From positions 1-64,000 of the forward strand of contig NZ_REEZ01000005.1 of the NCBI RefSeq assembly GCF_003990445.1: a stretch of DNA of 64,000 nt. The letters run 5' to 3'. The position numbers and the translations under genes are program-made. The first letter of the stretch is position 1; each line of letters begins with the position of its first letter. Below, in pieces: positions 26,739-36,849 of the stretch. The notes beneath the pieces are model-generated. The model searched no databases, was not told the DNA's origin, and saw only the letters and a list, made by a program, of their open reading frames with translations. Source of the stretch: Pararhodobacter zhoushanensis. GTDB taxonomy: Bacteria > Pseudomonadota > Alphaproteobacteria > Rhodobacterales > Rhodobacteraceae.

Positions 26739-27917
26739 ATGGCATTTCCTGAGCGGTTTTCGAACCTGCCAGAGTACGCATTTCCGCGTCTGCGCGCGTT
26801 GCTCGATCCCTATGAACCGGGGGGCGAGCCTATTGCGATGACCATCGGCGAGCCGCGTCACGCGATGCCGCCGTTTCTGGCCGAGGTGCTCACCGCCAAT
26901 ATCGCGGGATTCGCGAAGTATCCGTCCAACGACGGCACGCCCGCTTTGCTGGGGGCGATTTCCGCGTGGCTCAAGCGGCGCTACCGCGTCGAGATCGGCA
27001 CCGACCGGCTGATGGTGCTCAACGGCACGCGGGAGGGGCTGTTCAACGCCGCCCTCGCCCTGTCGCCCGAGCGCAAGAAGGGGGGCCAGCCGGTCATCCT
27101 GACGCCCAACCCCTTCTATCAGGTCTATGCCATCGCCGCGCTGACCGCCGGGGCCGAGCCGGTCTATGTGCCCGCCACCGCCGCCACCGGCCATCTGCCC
27201 GATTATACCAGCCTGCCGCCCGCGCTGCTGGACCGCGTCACCATCGCCTATCTGTGCTCGCCAGCCAATCCGCAGGGCGCGGTGGCCAGCCGCGACTACT
27301 GGGCGGCGCTGCTGGCGCTGGCCGAAAAGCACGATTTCCGCATCTTCGCGGATGAATGTTATTCCGAAATTTACCGCGACACGCCGCCGCCGGGCATTCT
27401 GGAGGTCGCGCAGCAGATCGGGGCGGACCCCGAGCGCGTGGTGTCGTTCCATTCGCTGTCGAAGCGCTCGAACCTGCCGGGCCTGCGCTCGGGCTTTGTG
27501 GCGGGCGGGCCTGCCTCGATCAAAGCGATCCGCCAGTTGCGCGCCTATGCCGGTGCGCCCCTGCCTGAACCCTTGCAAGCCGTTGCCGCCGCTGCCTGGG
27601 CCGATGAGGCGCATGTCGATGTCAGCCGCGCGCTCTATCAGCGCAAATACGCGGTGGCCGATGAGATCTTTGGCGGTCTGAACGCCTATCTGCCGCCCGA
27701 GGCAGGCTTTTTCCTGTGGCTGCCGGTCGCCGATGGCGAAGCGGCAACCGTGAAACTCTGGCGCGAAACCGGTCTGCGTGTGCTGCCGGGCGCTTATCTG
27801 TCACGAGACGTTGCGGGTGAGAACCCCGGCGCGGGATACATCCGCGTGGCCCTTGTCGGCCCCGAGGACGAAACCCGCCGCGGCCTGAACAGGCTGCGTA
27901 CCTGCCTTTATGCGTGA
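26739..27917 (+). CDS. dapC: Class I/II aminotransferase, probable N-succinyldiaminopimelate aminotransferase (DapC-like)
   Basis: The 392-residue fold-type I enzyme has [76 protein letters not shown] (PLP Asp/Tyr) and the Schiff-base Lys in [17 protein letters not shown]. This pattern is shared with proteobacterial DapC in lysine/meso-diaminopimelate synthesis. Other aminotransferases of the group cannot be excluded. ATG 26739 follows GAGG by five bases; the frame remains open into the upstream repeat but that part is not coding. It ends 7 bp before the ftsK start. Confidence 0.72.
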   Translation: MAFPERFSNLPEYAFPRLRALLDPYEPGGEPIAMTIGEPRHAMPPFLAEVLTANIAGFAKYPSNDGTPALLGAISAWLKRRYRVEIGTDRLMVLNGTREGLFNAALALSPERKKGGQPVILTPNPFYQVYAIAALTAGAEPVYVPATAATGHLPDYTSLPPALLDRVTIAYLCSPANPQGAVASRDYWAALLALAEKHDFRIFADECYSEIYRDTPPPGILEVAQQIGADPERVVSFHSLSKRSNLPGLRSGFVAGGPASIKAIRQLRAYAGAPLPEPLQAVAAAAWADEAHVDVSRALYQRKYAVADEIFGGLNAYLPPEAGFFLWLPVADGEAATVKLWRETGLRVLPGAYLSRDVAGENPGAGYIRVALVGPEDETRRGLNRLRTCLYA

Positions 27918-27924
27918 GGACCCG

Positions 27925-30900
27925 ATGGCCAGCTATCCCAGCCCCCAACGCGAACCCCTGCTCGACCGCCGCCTGCAAGCGGTGCTGAACCAACGTGGCA
28001 AGGAATTGCTCGGCCTGTGCCTGATCGGCCTGGGGCTGATCCTGGCGTTGGTGCTGGGCTCTTATTCTCCCGAGGATCCCTCGTGGATGGCCGCCACCGA
28101 TGCCCCGGTGCACAATGCGCTGGGCCGTGTCGGCGCGGCGCTGGCCGCGCCTTTGGTGACGATCACCGGCAAGGGGGCCTGGGGTCTGGCGCTGGCGCTG
28201 GGGGTCTGGGGCCTGCGTCTGGTGATCCATCAGGGCGAAGAAAACATCATGGGCCGCTCGCTGTTCGTGCCGGTTGCCATTGCGATGGGGTCGGTCTGGC
28301 TGGCCTCGCTGGTGGTGGGGCCGGGCTGGTCGCAGAACTTCGGTCTGGGCGGCATGTTCGGCGATACCGTGCTGGCAGCGGTGATGACCACGCTGCCGAT
28401 GACCACCACGGTGGCCAATATCGTCACGTTGCTGAGCTTTGCAGCGGCGGTTGCGCTGTATCTCTATGTGCTGGGCTCGTCGGTGTCCGAGCTGATCCGC
28501 ATCGCTCAGTTCCTGCTGTCGGGTCTGATCCTGACCTATGCCGGGCTTTTGTCGGTGCTTGGCCTGTCGGCCCGGGGCGTCGGCGGTCTGGCGGCACGCG
28601 GTCACGACCAGTGGCAGTCCCGCCGCGAGACGCGGGCGCAGGCCCGCGCCGCAGCCGAGCACGCGCTGACGCAGTATCAGCCGTGGGAAGAGCCGGCCGC
28701 CCCGGTCTGGCACGCGCCCGAACCGCAGCGCGCGCCGCTGCGCGCCCAGCGTCACGCGACGCCGGACCCGCGCGGCTATGGCCATCCGGCCGAACCTCAG
28801 GTCAGTGCGCGCCGTGCAGCTCCGCCGTCGGATTGGCAGCCTGACCCCTACGCCGCCTATGACGACGAGCCGGACTATACCCCCGATTACGCGCCCTATG
28901 ACGACCGGCCTGCCCGTGCCGCGCAGCACGCCGCACCCCGCCGCGCCGAGGCCCCTGCCTATAGCGCCGAGCCGCCGCAAAGCTGGTCGCAGCCGGACCG
29001 TCAGGGTGTTCTGGGCCGCGTCGCCAGCCTTGGCCGCCGTCCCGAGGCTCCGCAGCAGCCGCCCGCCCGGCAGACCCGTACGGACTGGGCGATGCCTGAG
29101 GGCGAGCTGATCGAGCCGCATTTGTCCGATCCGGCCCAGCAGGCCGAGCGTCCCAGCCCCGAAGGTCTGCGCGCGCGCATCGCCGAGCTGATGACCTCGC
29201 GCACCCGGGCCAAGCCGGTGCTGCGCTTCGATCCCGAAGCCTATCCCAGCAAGCGTGCGAAACCCGCTGCTCAGGAACCCGTGCAACAGGCCGAACCGCC
29301 CCTGACCGGCGGCCGCCGCGAACCTGTGCTGACCGGTCCGGCCGAACCCGCGCCGATGGGCTATGCATTCAGTCACGCGTTCGGCTACCAGCCCGCGCCA
29401 GCGCCTGCGGCCTATCCCGGCGCGTTCGCGCCCGAGACCGCGCGTGCTCCGGTCCGCGCTGCCAGCCCGGCGCCGTCGCAGGATGTTCTGATCGACGATG
29501 ATCAGGATGACTACGACGATTATGACGACCGCTATGATGCGCCGCCGCCGCGTGCCGGGCTTGACCCTGAAACCCGGCCTGCGCCCAGTGCCAGCATGGC
29601 GCGACGCACGCCGGTCCCCTCGCGCCGCGCGCAGGCCGAAGCGCAACCGGTTCTGCCGTTCGAGCCGCCCAGCGACGGGTTCGAACTGCCCCCGCTTGCG
29701 CTGCTGCGCGATCCGCGGCTTGAGCAGCGTCAGGTTGTCTCGCAGGACGCGCTGGATCAGAACTCGCGCATGCTGGAAAGCGTGCTGGAAGATTACGGCG
29801 TGCGCGGCGATATCGTCGATGCGCGCCCCGGCCCGGTGGTCACACAGTACGAGCTGGAACCGGCACCGGGCCTCAAGGCCAGCCGGGTGATCGGCCTGTC
29901 GGATGATATCGCCCGCTCGATGTCGGCGCTGTCCGCGCGGGTGTCGACGGTGCCGGGCCGCTCGGTCATCGGGATCGAGCTGCCCAACGCCCACCGCGAA
30001 ACCGTGGTGCTGCGCGAGATCCTGTCGACCCGCGATTTCGGCGACAGCACGATGCGGCTGCCGCTGGCGCTGGGCAAGGATATCGCCGGGGATCCGGTGG
30101 TGGCCAACCTCGCCAAGATGCCCCACCTGCTGATCGCAGGGACCACGGGCTCGGGTAAATCGGTGGCGATCAACACGATGATCCTGTCGCTGCTCTACAA
30201 GCTGACGCCGGCTGAATGCCGCCTGATCATGATCGACCCCAAGATGCTGGAACTCAGCATCTATGACGGCATCCCGCACCTGCTCTCGCCCGTGGTGACC
30301 GATCCCAAGAAAGCCGTCGTGGCGCTGAAATGGGTCGTCGGCGAGATGGAAGAACGCTATCGCAAGATGTCCAAGACCGGCGTGCGCAACATCGAGGGCT
30401 ATAACGGCCGGGTGCGCGAAGCGCTGGCCAAGGGTGAGATGTTCAAGCGCACCGTGCAGACCGGGTTCGACGATGAAACCGGCGATCCGGTGTTCGAGAC
30501 CGAAGAATTCGCACCCGAAGTGCTGCCGTTCATCGTGGTGATCGTGGACGAGATGGCCGACCTGATGATGGTCGCGGGCAAAGAGATCGAAGCCTGCATC
30601 CAGCGTCTGGCGCAGATGGCGCGGGCGAGCGGCATCCACCTGATCATGGCGACGCAGCGCCCGTCCGTGGACGTGATCACCGGCACGATCAAGGCCAACT
30701 TCCCCACCCGGATCTCGTTCCAGGTGACGTCGAAGATCGACAGCCGGACGATCCTTGGTGAGCAAGGGGCCGAGCAACTGCTGGGTCAGGGCGATATGCT
30801 CTATATGGCGGGCGGATCGAAACTGACCCGCGTGCACGGGCCGTTCGTGTCGGATGCCGAGGTCGAGGAAATCGTCGCGCATCTGAAGAGCTACGGTGAG

Positions 30901-31185
30901 CCGGACTACGTCAACAGCGTCCTCGACGGCCCGGATTCCGAGCGAGAGGCGGATATCGACGCGGTGCTGGGGCTGGGCGATTCCGGCGGCGAAGACGCGC
31001 TCTACGATCAGGCGGTGGCGATCGTCGCGCGGGACCGCAAATGCTCAACCTCGTATATCCAGCGCAAACTGGGCATCGGCTATAACAAGGCCGCGCGTCT
31101 GGTCGAGCAGATGGAGGACGAGGGGGTTGTGTCTACCGCCAACCACGTCGGCAAACGCGAGATCCTGGTGCCCGAGGCGCATTGA
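27925..31185 (+). CDS. ftsK: DNA translocase FtsK
   Basis: The 1086-residue protein has about four N-terminal membrane helices (first near [20 protein letters not shown]) to about residue 220, then a roughly 370-residue Pro/Ala/Gln- and Asp/Tyr-rich linker. The motor domain has Walker A GTTGSGKS at residues 739-746, Walker [15 protein letters not shown], and [20 protein letters not shown]. The C-terminal gamma winged helix ([20 protein letters not shown]) reads KOPS sites. FtsK couples septation to chromosome-dimer resolution. ATG 27925 follows GAGG at proper spacing; an ATG five codons earlier overlaps dapC. Confidence 0.96.
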   Translation: MASYPSPQREPLLDRRLQAVLNQRGKELLGLCLIGLGLILALVLGSYSPEDPSWMAATDAPVHNALGRVGAALAAPLVTITGKGAWGLALALGVWGLRLVIHQGEENIMGRSLFVPVAIAMGSVWLASLVVGPGWSQNFGLGGMFGDTVLAAVMTTLPMTTTVANIVTLLSFAAAVALYLYVLGSSVSELIRIAQFLLSGLILTYAGLLSVLGLSARGVGGLAARGHDQWQSRRETRAQARAAAEHALTQYQPWEEPAAPVWHAPEPQRAPLRAQRHATPDPRGYGHPAEPQVSARRAAPPSDWQPDPYAAYDDEPDYTPDYAPYDDRPARAAQHAAPRRAEAPAYSAEPPQSWSQPDRQGVLGRVASLGRRPEAPQQPPARQTRTDWAMPEGELIEPHLSDPAQQAERPSPEGLRARIAELMTSRTRAKPVLRFDPEAYPSKRAKPAAQEPVQQAEPPLTGGRREPVLTGPAEPAPMGYAFSHAFGYQPAPAPAAYPGAFAPETARAPVRAASPAPSQDVLIDDDQDDYDDYDDRYDAPPPRAGLDPETRPAPSASMARRTPVPSRRAQAEAQPVLPFEPPSDGFELPPLALLRDPRLEQRQVVSQDALDQNSRMLESVLEDYGVRGDIVDARPGPVVTQYELEPAPGLKASRVIGLSDDIARSMSALSARVSTVPGRSVIGIELPNAHRETVVLREILSTRDFGDSTMRLPLALGKDIAGDPVVANLAKMPHLLIAGTTGSGKSVAINTMILSLLYKLTPAECRLIMIDPKMLELSIYDGIPHLLSPVVTDPKKAVVALKWVVGEMEERYRKMSKTGVRNIEGYNGRVREALAKGEMFKRTVQTGFDDETGDPVFETEEFAPEVLPFIVVIVDEMADLMMVAGKEIEACIQRLAQMARASGIHLIMATQRPSVDVITGTIKANFPTRISFQVTSKIDSRTILGEQGAEQLLGQGDMLYMAGGSKLTRVHGPFVSDAEVEEIVAHLKSYGEPDYVNSVLDGPDSEREADIDAVLGLGDSGGEDALYDQAVAIVARDRKCSTSYIQRKLGIGYNKAARLVEQMEDEGVVSTANHVGKREILVPEAH

Positions 31186-31198
31186 GCGCGGAGGGTGC

Positions 31199-31464
31199 GG
31201 CGCTCGGGGGCATCGAGCCCCCTCGCGCCGCCCGGGCTGCCGCCCGGACCTGCTTCAAGGGGTGCGCACGCGCCCCCCTTGAAAATCCCCCCGTGGATAT
31301 TTTCAGACAGAAAATGAAACAGGGTTAACGAACCCTTATCATCTGTCCTTAAATATCCTGGGGGGTGAATTGGCCGTCAGGCCAAGAGGGGGGCAAGGCC
31401 CCCCTGCCCGGTCGCCCGAGGGCGCGGCGGCGGCAGCCGTCTCGGATGAGGGCGAAACCCCTCA
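31199..31464. repeat. Composite intergenic repeat, copy f (largest full copy, convergent ftsK/pncA junction)
   Basis: The left module (type 2) is GGCGC-TC-GGGGGC-ATCGA-GCCCCC-TC-GCGCC at 31199-31229, then CCGGGC/GCCCGG. The core has CCCCCCGTGGATATTTTCAG and ACAGAAAATG, then GGGTTAACGAACCC in the centre, then CTGTCCTTAAATATCCTGGG. The right module (type 1) is TGAAT, TGGCC-GTCA-GGCCA (31371-31384), AGAG, GGGGGGC-AAG-GCCCCCC, and a final hairpin (31447-31464) that contains the pncA stop codon. No gene lies here. Confidence 0.85.
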
Positions 31465-32070
31465 CCCCTGAAGCGAAACCCCAACCGCGCGCATCTGGTC
31501 CAGCGCGGTTGCCAGCGAGCCCTCCAGATCAATGCCGCGGCAGGCATCGAGGCGGACGGTCACTGCGTAACCCAGTCGAGCGGCGTCCAGCGCCGAGTAG
31601 GCGACGCAAAAATCGGTGGCGAGGCCGGCCAGCGTCAGCGTGGTCACTCCGCGCGACCGCAAATAGCCGTCCAGTCCGGTTGGCGTCACCTTGTCGTTCT
31701 CGAAGAAGGCAGAATAGCTGTCGATCGCCGGGCGGAAGCCCTTGCGGATCACCAGATCGGCGCGGTCCGTGTGCAGCCCCGGATGAAACGCCGCTCCCGT
31801 GCTGCCCTGCACGCAATGCACCGGCCACAGCACCTGCGGGCCATAGGGCATCCGGGTCATCGAATAGGGTGCGGCCCCCGGATGGCTGGCGGCAAACGAG
31901 CTATGGTCCGCCGGGTGCCAGTCCTGCGTCAGCACGCGCACCGTGAATTCGTCCAGCAGGGCGTTGATCGGCGCGACCACCGCCTCCCCGTCGGCCACGG
32001 CCAGCGCGCCACCGGGGCAGAAATCGTTTTGCACGTCGATGGCGATCAGGGCGTGGGTATCGGGCTGCAT
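31462..32070 (-). CDS. pncA: Nicotinamidase PncA
   Basis: The 202-residue isochorismatase-fold enzyme has ALIAIDVQNDFCPGGALAV with the catalytic Asp, TQDWHPADHSSF metal ligands, VIRKGF with the catalytic Lys, and LATDFCVAYSALDA with the nucleophilic Cys. HCVQGSTGAAFHPGL is also typical. It converts nicotinamide to nicotinic acid in NAD salvage. Its stop codon is part of the outer hairpin of repeat copy f. It is divergent from the LysR gene. Confidence 0.93.
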   Translation of the reverse strand: MQPDTHALIAIDVQNDFCPGGALAVADGEAVVAPINALLDEFTVRVLTQDWHPADHSSFAASHPGAAPYSMTRMPYGPQVLWPVHCVQGSTGAAFHPGLHTDRADLVIRKGFRPAIDSYSAFFENDKVTPTGLDGYLRSRGVTTLTLAGLATDFCVAYSALDAARLGYAVTVRLDACRGIDLEGSLATALDQMRAVGVSLQG

Positions 32071-32218
32071 GGCGGTCTCCTGCGGTTTCTGCCGCGATCA
32101 AAGGCGTTCTGCGGCGCGGCGTCAAGCCGGCCGCGAGGGGCGATTGCCCCTTGCAGCCCCCTGCGTGATCTCACAAAATACAGCGAGACTGTGGACCAAT
32201 GCACAGAAAGACCACATC

Positions 32219-33088
32219 ATGAGCATCGAATCCTGGGACGAGATCCGCACGGCCTGGCAGGTTGCGCGCGCAGGCACCGTGAGCGGCGCCGCTGATGCCC
32301 TGGGTGTTCACCACGCCACCGTCATCCGCCATATCGATGCGCTGGAAGCCCGGCTCGGCGTCAAGCTGTTTCAGCGCCATGCCCGCGGCTATACCCCGAC
32401 CGAAGCGGGGAATGCTCTGGCACAGGTCGGGCGGGTAACCGAGGAGCAATTCGCTCAGCTGGGCACCCGCCTGACCGGGGCGGGCACCGGGATCGAGGGC
32501 GATCTGGTCATCACCACGCTGCCTGCCCTGATCCCCATGCTGCGCCCGGCCATCAACGAACTGGCCGAGAACTACCCGGATCTGGTGATCCGCATACAGA
32601 CCGACCGCCGCGTGTTGCGGCTGGAATATGGCGAGGCGCATCTGGCGGTGCGCGCCGGTCAGCGCCCGACGGAACCCGACAACGTGGTGCAGGCGCTGGC
32701 GCAATGCCCGGTCGGCCTGTACGCCAGCGCGGCCTATCTGGCCCGGCACGGGACGCCCGCCGATGACGCGGCCCTGGCGGATCATCGTTTCATCGGTGAG
32801 GAATACGATGACGACCGTGCGCCCTTCGCGCAATGGCTGTCGAAACTCAGCGTCAAGCCGCATGTAGTTTTCCGTTCGAACGAGGCCGGCGCGCGGCGCG
32901 CGGCGATTGTCGACGGGCTGGGGCTGGGTTTTCTGGCGCCGACCGAAGCCGGGTCGGATCTGGTGCAGGTCATGCCCTCGCGTCCCGAATGGGAGTTCAC
33001 CGTCTGGATGGTGACCCATGTCGATCTGCACCGGACGCCCAAGGTTCAGGCGGCGGTTCGGGTGATCAAGGACGCGTTTCGCCAATGA
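32219..33088 (+). CDS. LysR-family transcriptional regulator
   Basis: The 289-residue protein has an N-terminal winged helix-turn-helix (WQVARAGTVSGAADALGVHH, ATVIRHIDALEARLGVKLFQ, RHARGYTPTEAG) and a periplasmic-binding-type effector domain. The effector is unknown. The ATG follows AGAAAG by eight bases; the frame is open far upstream but this includes non-coding sequence. It is divergent from pncA and followed closely by an EamA transporter gene, which may be its target. Confidence 0.85.
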   Translation: MSIESWDEIRTAWQVARAGTVSGAADALGVHHATVIRHIDALEARLGVKLFQRHARGYTPTEAGNALAQVGRVTEEQFAQLGTRLTGAGTGIEGDLVITTLPALIPMLRPAINELAENYPDLVIRIQTDRRVLRLEYGEAHLAVRAGQRPTEPDNVVQALAQCPVGLYASAAYLARHGTPADDAALADHRFIGEEYDDDRAPFAQWLSKLSVKPHVVFRSNEAGARRAAIVDGLGLGFLAPTEAGSDLVQVMPSRPEWEFTVWMVTHVDLHRTPKVQAAVRVIKDAFRQ

Positions 33089-33101
33089 CCGGCTTCGCCC
33101 C

Positions 33102-34031
33102 ATGACCGGCTTTGCGGCATCACGCGGGCGGGCGCAGGCACTGCGGGGCCATGCCGCGATGCTGGGGTTTTCGGCGGCGGTGTCGGGCTCGTTCAGTCTT
33201 GGCGCGATGGTGGCCAATGACATCTCACCCGTCGCGCTGACGGCGGTGCGCTTCTTGCTGGCTTCGCTGGTGCTGGCGCTGCTGGTGAGCGTCGTGCCGG
33301 GTGGCGGGCGGGACGGGCAGCGGGGCTTTACCCGTGACGATTGGCGCGCGCCGTGGCGCTATGCGCTGATGGCGGCGCTCTATACCGGATATTTCGTGCT
33401 GATGTTCGAGGGGCTGAAGACCGCGCAGCCGGTCTCGGCCGGGGCGGTGTTCACGCTGACACCGCTGATGACGGCTGCCGTCGCCTGGCCCTTTCTGGGC
33501 CAGCGCCTGCGCCCGGTGGTCGGCACGGCGCTGGGTGTCGGGGCTGTCGGGGCGCTGTGGGTGATCTTTCGCGGCGACACGGCGGCGTTGCTGGGCTTCG
33601 AGGTCGGGCAGGGCGAGGCGATCTATTTCCTCGGCTGTATCCTGCACGCGGTCTATGCGCCGATGCTGCGCCGCCTCAATCGCGGCGAAAGCGCGCTGGT
33701 CACCGCGTCGATGATCACGGGGGCCGGGTTTTTCGTGTTGCTTGCCTATGGCTGGCGCGATCTGCTGGCGACCGATTGGGCCACTTTGCCCGCGCTGGTC
33801 TGGGTGACGCTGGCCTATCTGGTGGTCTTTGCGACGGCGTTCTCCGCCACCGCGCTTCAGTTCGCCGCCCAGCGGCTGCCGGTGTCCAAGGTCATGGCCT
33901 ATACCTATGCGACACCCTGCTGGATTATCCTGTGGGAGCTGGCTTTGGGCCACGGCGGACCCGGTCTGTTGGTGCTGCCCGGTGTGGCGTTGATCGTTGT
34001 CGCGCTGCTGATCTTGCTCCGCGCCGACTGA
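33102..34031 (+). CDS. EamA/DMT-superfamily transporter
   Basis: The 309-residue protein has about ten hydrophobic helices in two EamA halves (FSAAVSGSFSLGAMVANDIS, PVALTAVRFLLASLVLALLV; second half from EAIYFLGCILHAVYAPMLRR). The TAQPVSAGAVFTLTPLMTAA segment is conserved. It is a drug/metabolite transporter, substrate unknown. It starts 13 bp after the LysR stop; an almost exact copy of its first bases (ATGACCGGCTTCGCC) lies just upstream, overlapping that stop. Confidence 0.85.
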   Translation: MTGFAASRGRAQALRGHAAMLGFSAAVSGSFSLGAMVANDISPVALTAVRFLLASLVLALLVSVVPGGGRDGQRGFTRDDWRAPWRYALMAALYTGYFVLMFEGLKTAQPVSAGAVFTLTPLMTAAVAWPFLGQRLRPVVGTALGVGAVGALWVIFRGDTAALLGFEVGQGEAIYFLGCILHAVYAPMLRRLNRGESALVTASMITGAGFFVLLAYGWRDLLATDWATLPALVWVTLAYLVVFATAFSATALQFAAQRLPVSKVMAYTYATPCWIILWELALGHGGPGLLVLPGVALIVVALLILLRAD

Positions 34032-34187
34032 CCCGCGACCCAAGTGGCTGACTGGCCCCCGGCCTGCCTTCACGCGCAAATTCCTTGATTTCAAGCGCGA
34101 CTCGTCGCAGCATTCCTGTGTTTAAAGCCTATTACTTTTTTCCGGCGACGACGTTTGGCCGGGCTATGTACACTGAGGGAGGACGCC

Positions 34188-36701
34188 ATGCTCCGATTTT
34201 TCGAGCGGCGAGTCACCGGCTTCGGGCTGCTTGCCTGTCTGGGCGCGCTTCTGGTGGTCCTTGGGCTTGCGGCCCCGGTGAGCGCGCAGAACTGTCCCAA
34301 TCCGAACGCCAGCGGTCAGGCGCTGAGCTATACCGGCCAGCAGTTGTGGGTGCCACAAAGCCACCCGGTTACCGCCGGTGGCAACGTCGATCTGCGCCGG
34401 TGCAACCGGGTGCAGGGCAGCGGTTACGTCGCGCGCCGTCCCGACTTTACCCTGAACCTGACGCGGAATCAGCCGGGCTATGATCTGGAGTTCCGCGTCG
34501 AAGGAACCTGTGACACCGTCCTGCTGGTGCGCAGTCCCAGCGGCGGATGGTCGTTCAACGACGACTCCAACGGCGTTAACCCCCGTATCCGTCAGAGCAA
34601 TGCCGAGGTCGGGGCCTATGACATCTGGGTCGGTACCTATGGCTCAAGCCTGTGTCAGGCCACGCTGATCACCGAGACCTTTGGCGGAACCGGCGGCGTC
34701 GCGCCGCCGCTGTCACCGCCGCTTGTTCCGCCGCAGACCGTCGCCTGCCCCAATCCCAACGCCAATGGTCAGCGGCTGACCTACACGGCGCGGCAACTGT
34801 GGACGCCGCAGCGCCATGGCGTGACGGCGGGGGGAACTGTGACGCTGGGCACCTGCCCGAACGTGCCGGGTCATGGCCGCGTTGCGCAGCGACCGGATTT
34901 CACGCTGGACCTGACGCAGAACAACCCGAACTACGATCTGGAATTCCGGGTCGAGGGGACTTGCGACACGGTGTTGCTGGTGCGCGGGCCGGATGGGCAG
35001 TGGACGTATAACGACGACAACGGCGGGGTCGACCCGCGCCTTCGGCTGGGGCGCGCGGCGGTGGGTGAATACGACATCTGGGTTGGCACGTTCGGCTCAA
35101 GCCTGTGTCAGGCGACGCTGATCGCCGAGACTTTCGGCGGCAACAGCGGCGTCGTGCCGCCGGTCTCGCCGCCGCAGGTACCGCGCTGTCCCGATCCCAA
35201 CGCCAATGGCCAGTTGCTGACCTATACAGGCCAGCAACTGTGGACGCCGCAGCGCCATGGTGTGACCGCAGGCGGCGCTGTGACGCTGGGCGCGTGCCCG
35301 AACGTGCCGGGGCATGGGCATGTCGCGCAACGGCCCGACTTCACGCTGAACTTCGCGCGCAACGATCCGCGCTATGATCTGGAGTTCCGGGTCGAGGCGA
35401 ATTGCGATCCGGTGCTGCTGGTGCGCGGACCCTCGGGGCAGTGGTCGTTCAACGATGACAGCGAGGGGCTGAACTCGCGGTTGCGGCTGCCTGCTGCGCC
35501 GACGGGGTCGTATGATGTCTGGGTTGGCACTTTCGGGACCAACACCTGCCCGGCGACGCTGATTGTTGAGACTTTCGGCGGCCAGCCGCAGCAACCGCCT
35601 CAGCCACCGCAACCTGCGCTCTGTCCCGACCCGGGGCAGAACGGCCAGATGCTGACCTATAACGCGCAGGGTCTTGGGGTTCCGCAAAGCCACGGGGTCG
35701 TGGCGGGCGGTTCGCTGGATCTGGGGGCCTGTGGCTCGGTGCCCGGGCATGGGCACATCATCCAGCGGCCCGATTTCACGCTGAACTTCACGGATAACCC
35801 GCAGAACCATGATCTCGAGTTCCGCGTGGATGGCACCTGCGATCCGGTGTTGCTGGTTCACGGGCCCTATGGACAGTGGCTGTTCAACGACGACGACGCC
35901 GGGCTGAACTCGCGCCTGCGGGTCGAGCGCGCGGTGCCGGGGGCCTATGACATCTGGGTCGGTACCTTCGGGTCGAGCACCTGTCAGGCGACGCTGGCGA
36001 TGGAGACGTTTGCACCGCCCGTGCCAGTGCCGCCGGTGCCTGTGACGCCGCCGCTTCCGCAGGGCGTGTTGGCCGATCCCGGCAACATGACCGCCTACCG
36101 GGGGCAGGACGGCCAGACCTTCAGCTTCCGGGTCACTGGGTCGGCCAGTGGCGCGATCTGGGGCACCGGGGTTTATACCGATGACAGCCCGCTGGCCCGC
36201 GCTGCCGTCCATGCCGGGCTGTTGCAGGTCGGGCAGACCGGCGTGGTCACGGTCACTGTGGTGCCGGGCCAGACTTCGTACAACGGAACCAGCAGCAACG
36301 GGGTCGAGAGCCGCGCGTACGGGCGCTGGAACGGCAGTTACCGGCTTGCGATGCCGGTGGCCCCGCCGCCGGTCGACGTGTTGCCCGATCCGGGCAATAT
36401 GACCCGCTACCGGGGCCAGAACGGGCAGGTGTTGCGCTTCGAAGTGACGGGCGCAACCTCGGGCTCGGTCTGGGGCAGCGACGTCTATACCGACGACAGC
36501 ACGATCGCCCGCGCGGCGGTGCATGCGGGCGTTCTGCGGGTCGGTGAGACGGGCGTGGTCGCCGTCACGGTTCTGCCGGGGCGGGACGGCTATGCCGCCA
36601 GCCGTCGCAACGGCATCGACAGTACCGCCTATGGGCGCTGGCAGGGCAGTTACAGTTTTCTGATCGAGCCGGGCGCGCCCTCGCCCGGGGGCAGCAAGTA
36701 A
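34188..36701 (+). CDS. Secreted protein with four Cys-rich PPC-like repeats and two LCCL domains
   Basis: The 837-residue protein has the signal peptide MLRFFERRVTGFGLLACLGA continuing to APVSAQ at 34. Four repeats start near residues 36, 187, 334 and 479. Each opens with CPxP, carries RPDFTLNxT, LEFRV-(D/E)xxCD-VLLV, FNDD and YDIWVGT(Y/F)G, and has four Cys suited to two disulfides. The DFTL...DD...YDIWVG pattern recalls pre-peptidase C-terminal (PPC) beta-sandwiches. Two LCCL domains follow (about 632-725 and 736-830), e.g. WGTGVYTDDSPLARAAVHAG. Pro-rich linkers join the repeats. GAGGGAGGA precedes the ATG. I infer an exported adhesive or carbohydrate/lipid-binding protein; no enzyme motif is seen. 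Confidence 0.82.
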   Translation: MLRFFERRVTGFGLLACLGALLVVLGLAAPVSAQNCPNPNASGQALSYTGQQLWVPQSHPVTAGGNVDLRRCNRVQGSGYVARRPDFTLNLTRNQPGYDLEFRVEGTCDTVLLVRSPSGGWSFNDDSNGVNPRIRQSNAEVGAYDIWVGTYGSSLCQATLITETFGGTGGVAPPLSPPLVPPQTVACPNPNANGQRLTYTARQLWTPQRHGVTAGGTVTLGTCPNVPGHGRVAQRPDFTLDLTQNNPNYDLEFRVEGTCDTVLLVRGPDGQWTYNDDNGGVDPRLRLGRAAVGEYDIWVGTFGSSLCQATLIAETFGGNSGVVPPVSPPQVPRCPDPNANGQLLTYTGQQLWTPQRHGVTAGGAVTLGACPNVPGHGHVAQRPDFTLNFARNDPRYDLEFRVEANCDPVLLVRGPSGQWSFNDDSEGLNSRLRLPAAPTGSYDVWVGTFGTNTCPATLIVETFGGQPQQPPQPPQPALCPDPGQNGQMLTYNAQGLGVPQSHGVVAGGSLDLGACGSVPGHGHIIQRPDFTLNFTDNPQNHDLEFRVDGTCDPVLLVHGPYGQWLFNDDDAGLNSRLRVERAVPGAYDIWVGTFGSSTCQATLAMETFAPPVPVPPVPVTPPLPQGVLADPGNMTAYRGQDGQTFSFRVTGSASGAIWGTGVYTDDSPLARAAVHAGLLQVGQTGVVTVTVVPGQTSYNGTSSNGVESRAYGRWNGSYRLAMPVAPPPVDVLPDPGNMTRYRGQNGQVLRFEVTGATSGSVWGSDVYTDDSTIARAAVHAGVLRVGETGVVAVTVLPGRDGYAASRRNGIDSTAYGRWQGSYSFLIEPGAPSPGGSK

Positions 36702-36849
36702 CCGGGCGGACGCCGGAGGCCGTTCTGGCATGCCGGTTTCCCAGCTCCGGCGCGGTGCTTTTCAACGCGCGCCGCGCCGGGGCTGACACAGAGCAACCCG
36801 GTGCGGCATGCACCGTGGTTTTTAACCTTAACGTCATGAGAGAAGTGCA

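Noticed and set aside
27622-30882. Open frame of over 1000 codons opposite ftsK and dapC
   Set aside because: Spans two real genes on the opposite strand, is Arg/Gly/His-rich and shows no domain.
31943-32218. N-terminal extension of the LysR regulator
   Set aside because: It reads antisense to the start of pncA and does not resemble a LysR N-terminus.
34746-36000. CRISPR or simple tandem DNA repeat
   Set aside because: The repetition is at protein-domain level with about 435-base periods and diverged codons, inside one open gene.
36747-36780. Terminator between the two LCCL genes
   Set aside because: CCGGCGCGG/CCGCGCCGG can pair, but the loop is 16 bases and no T-run follows.
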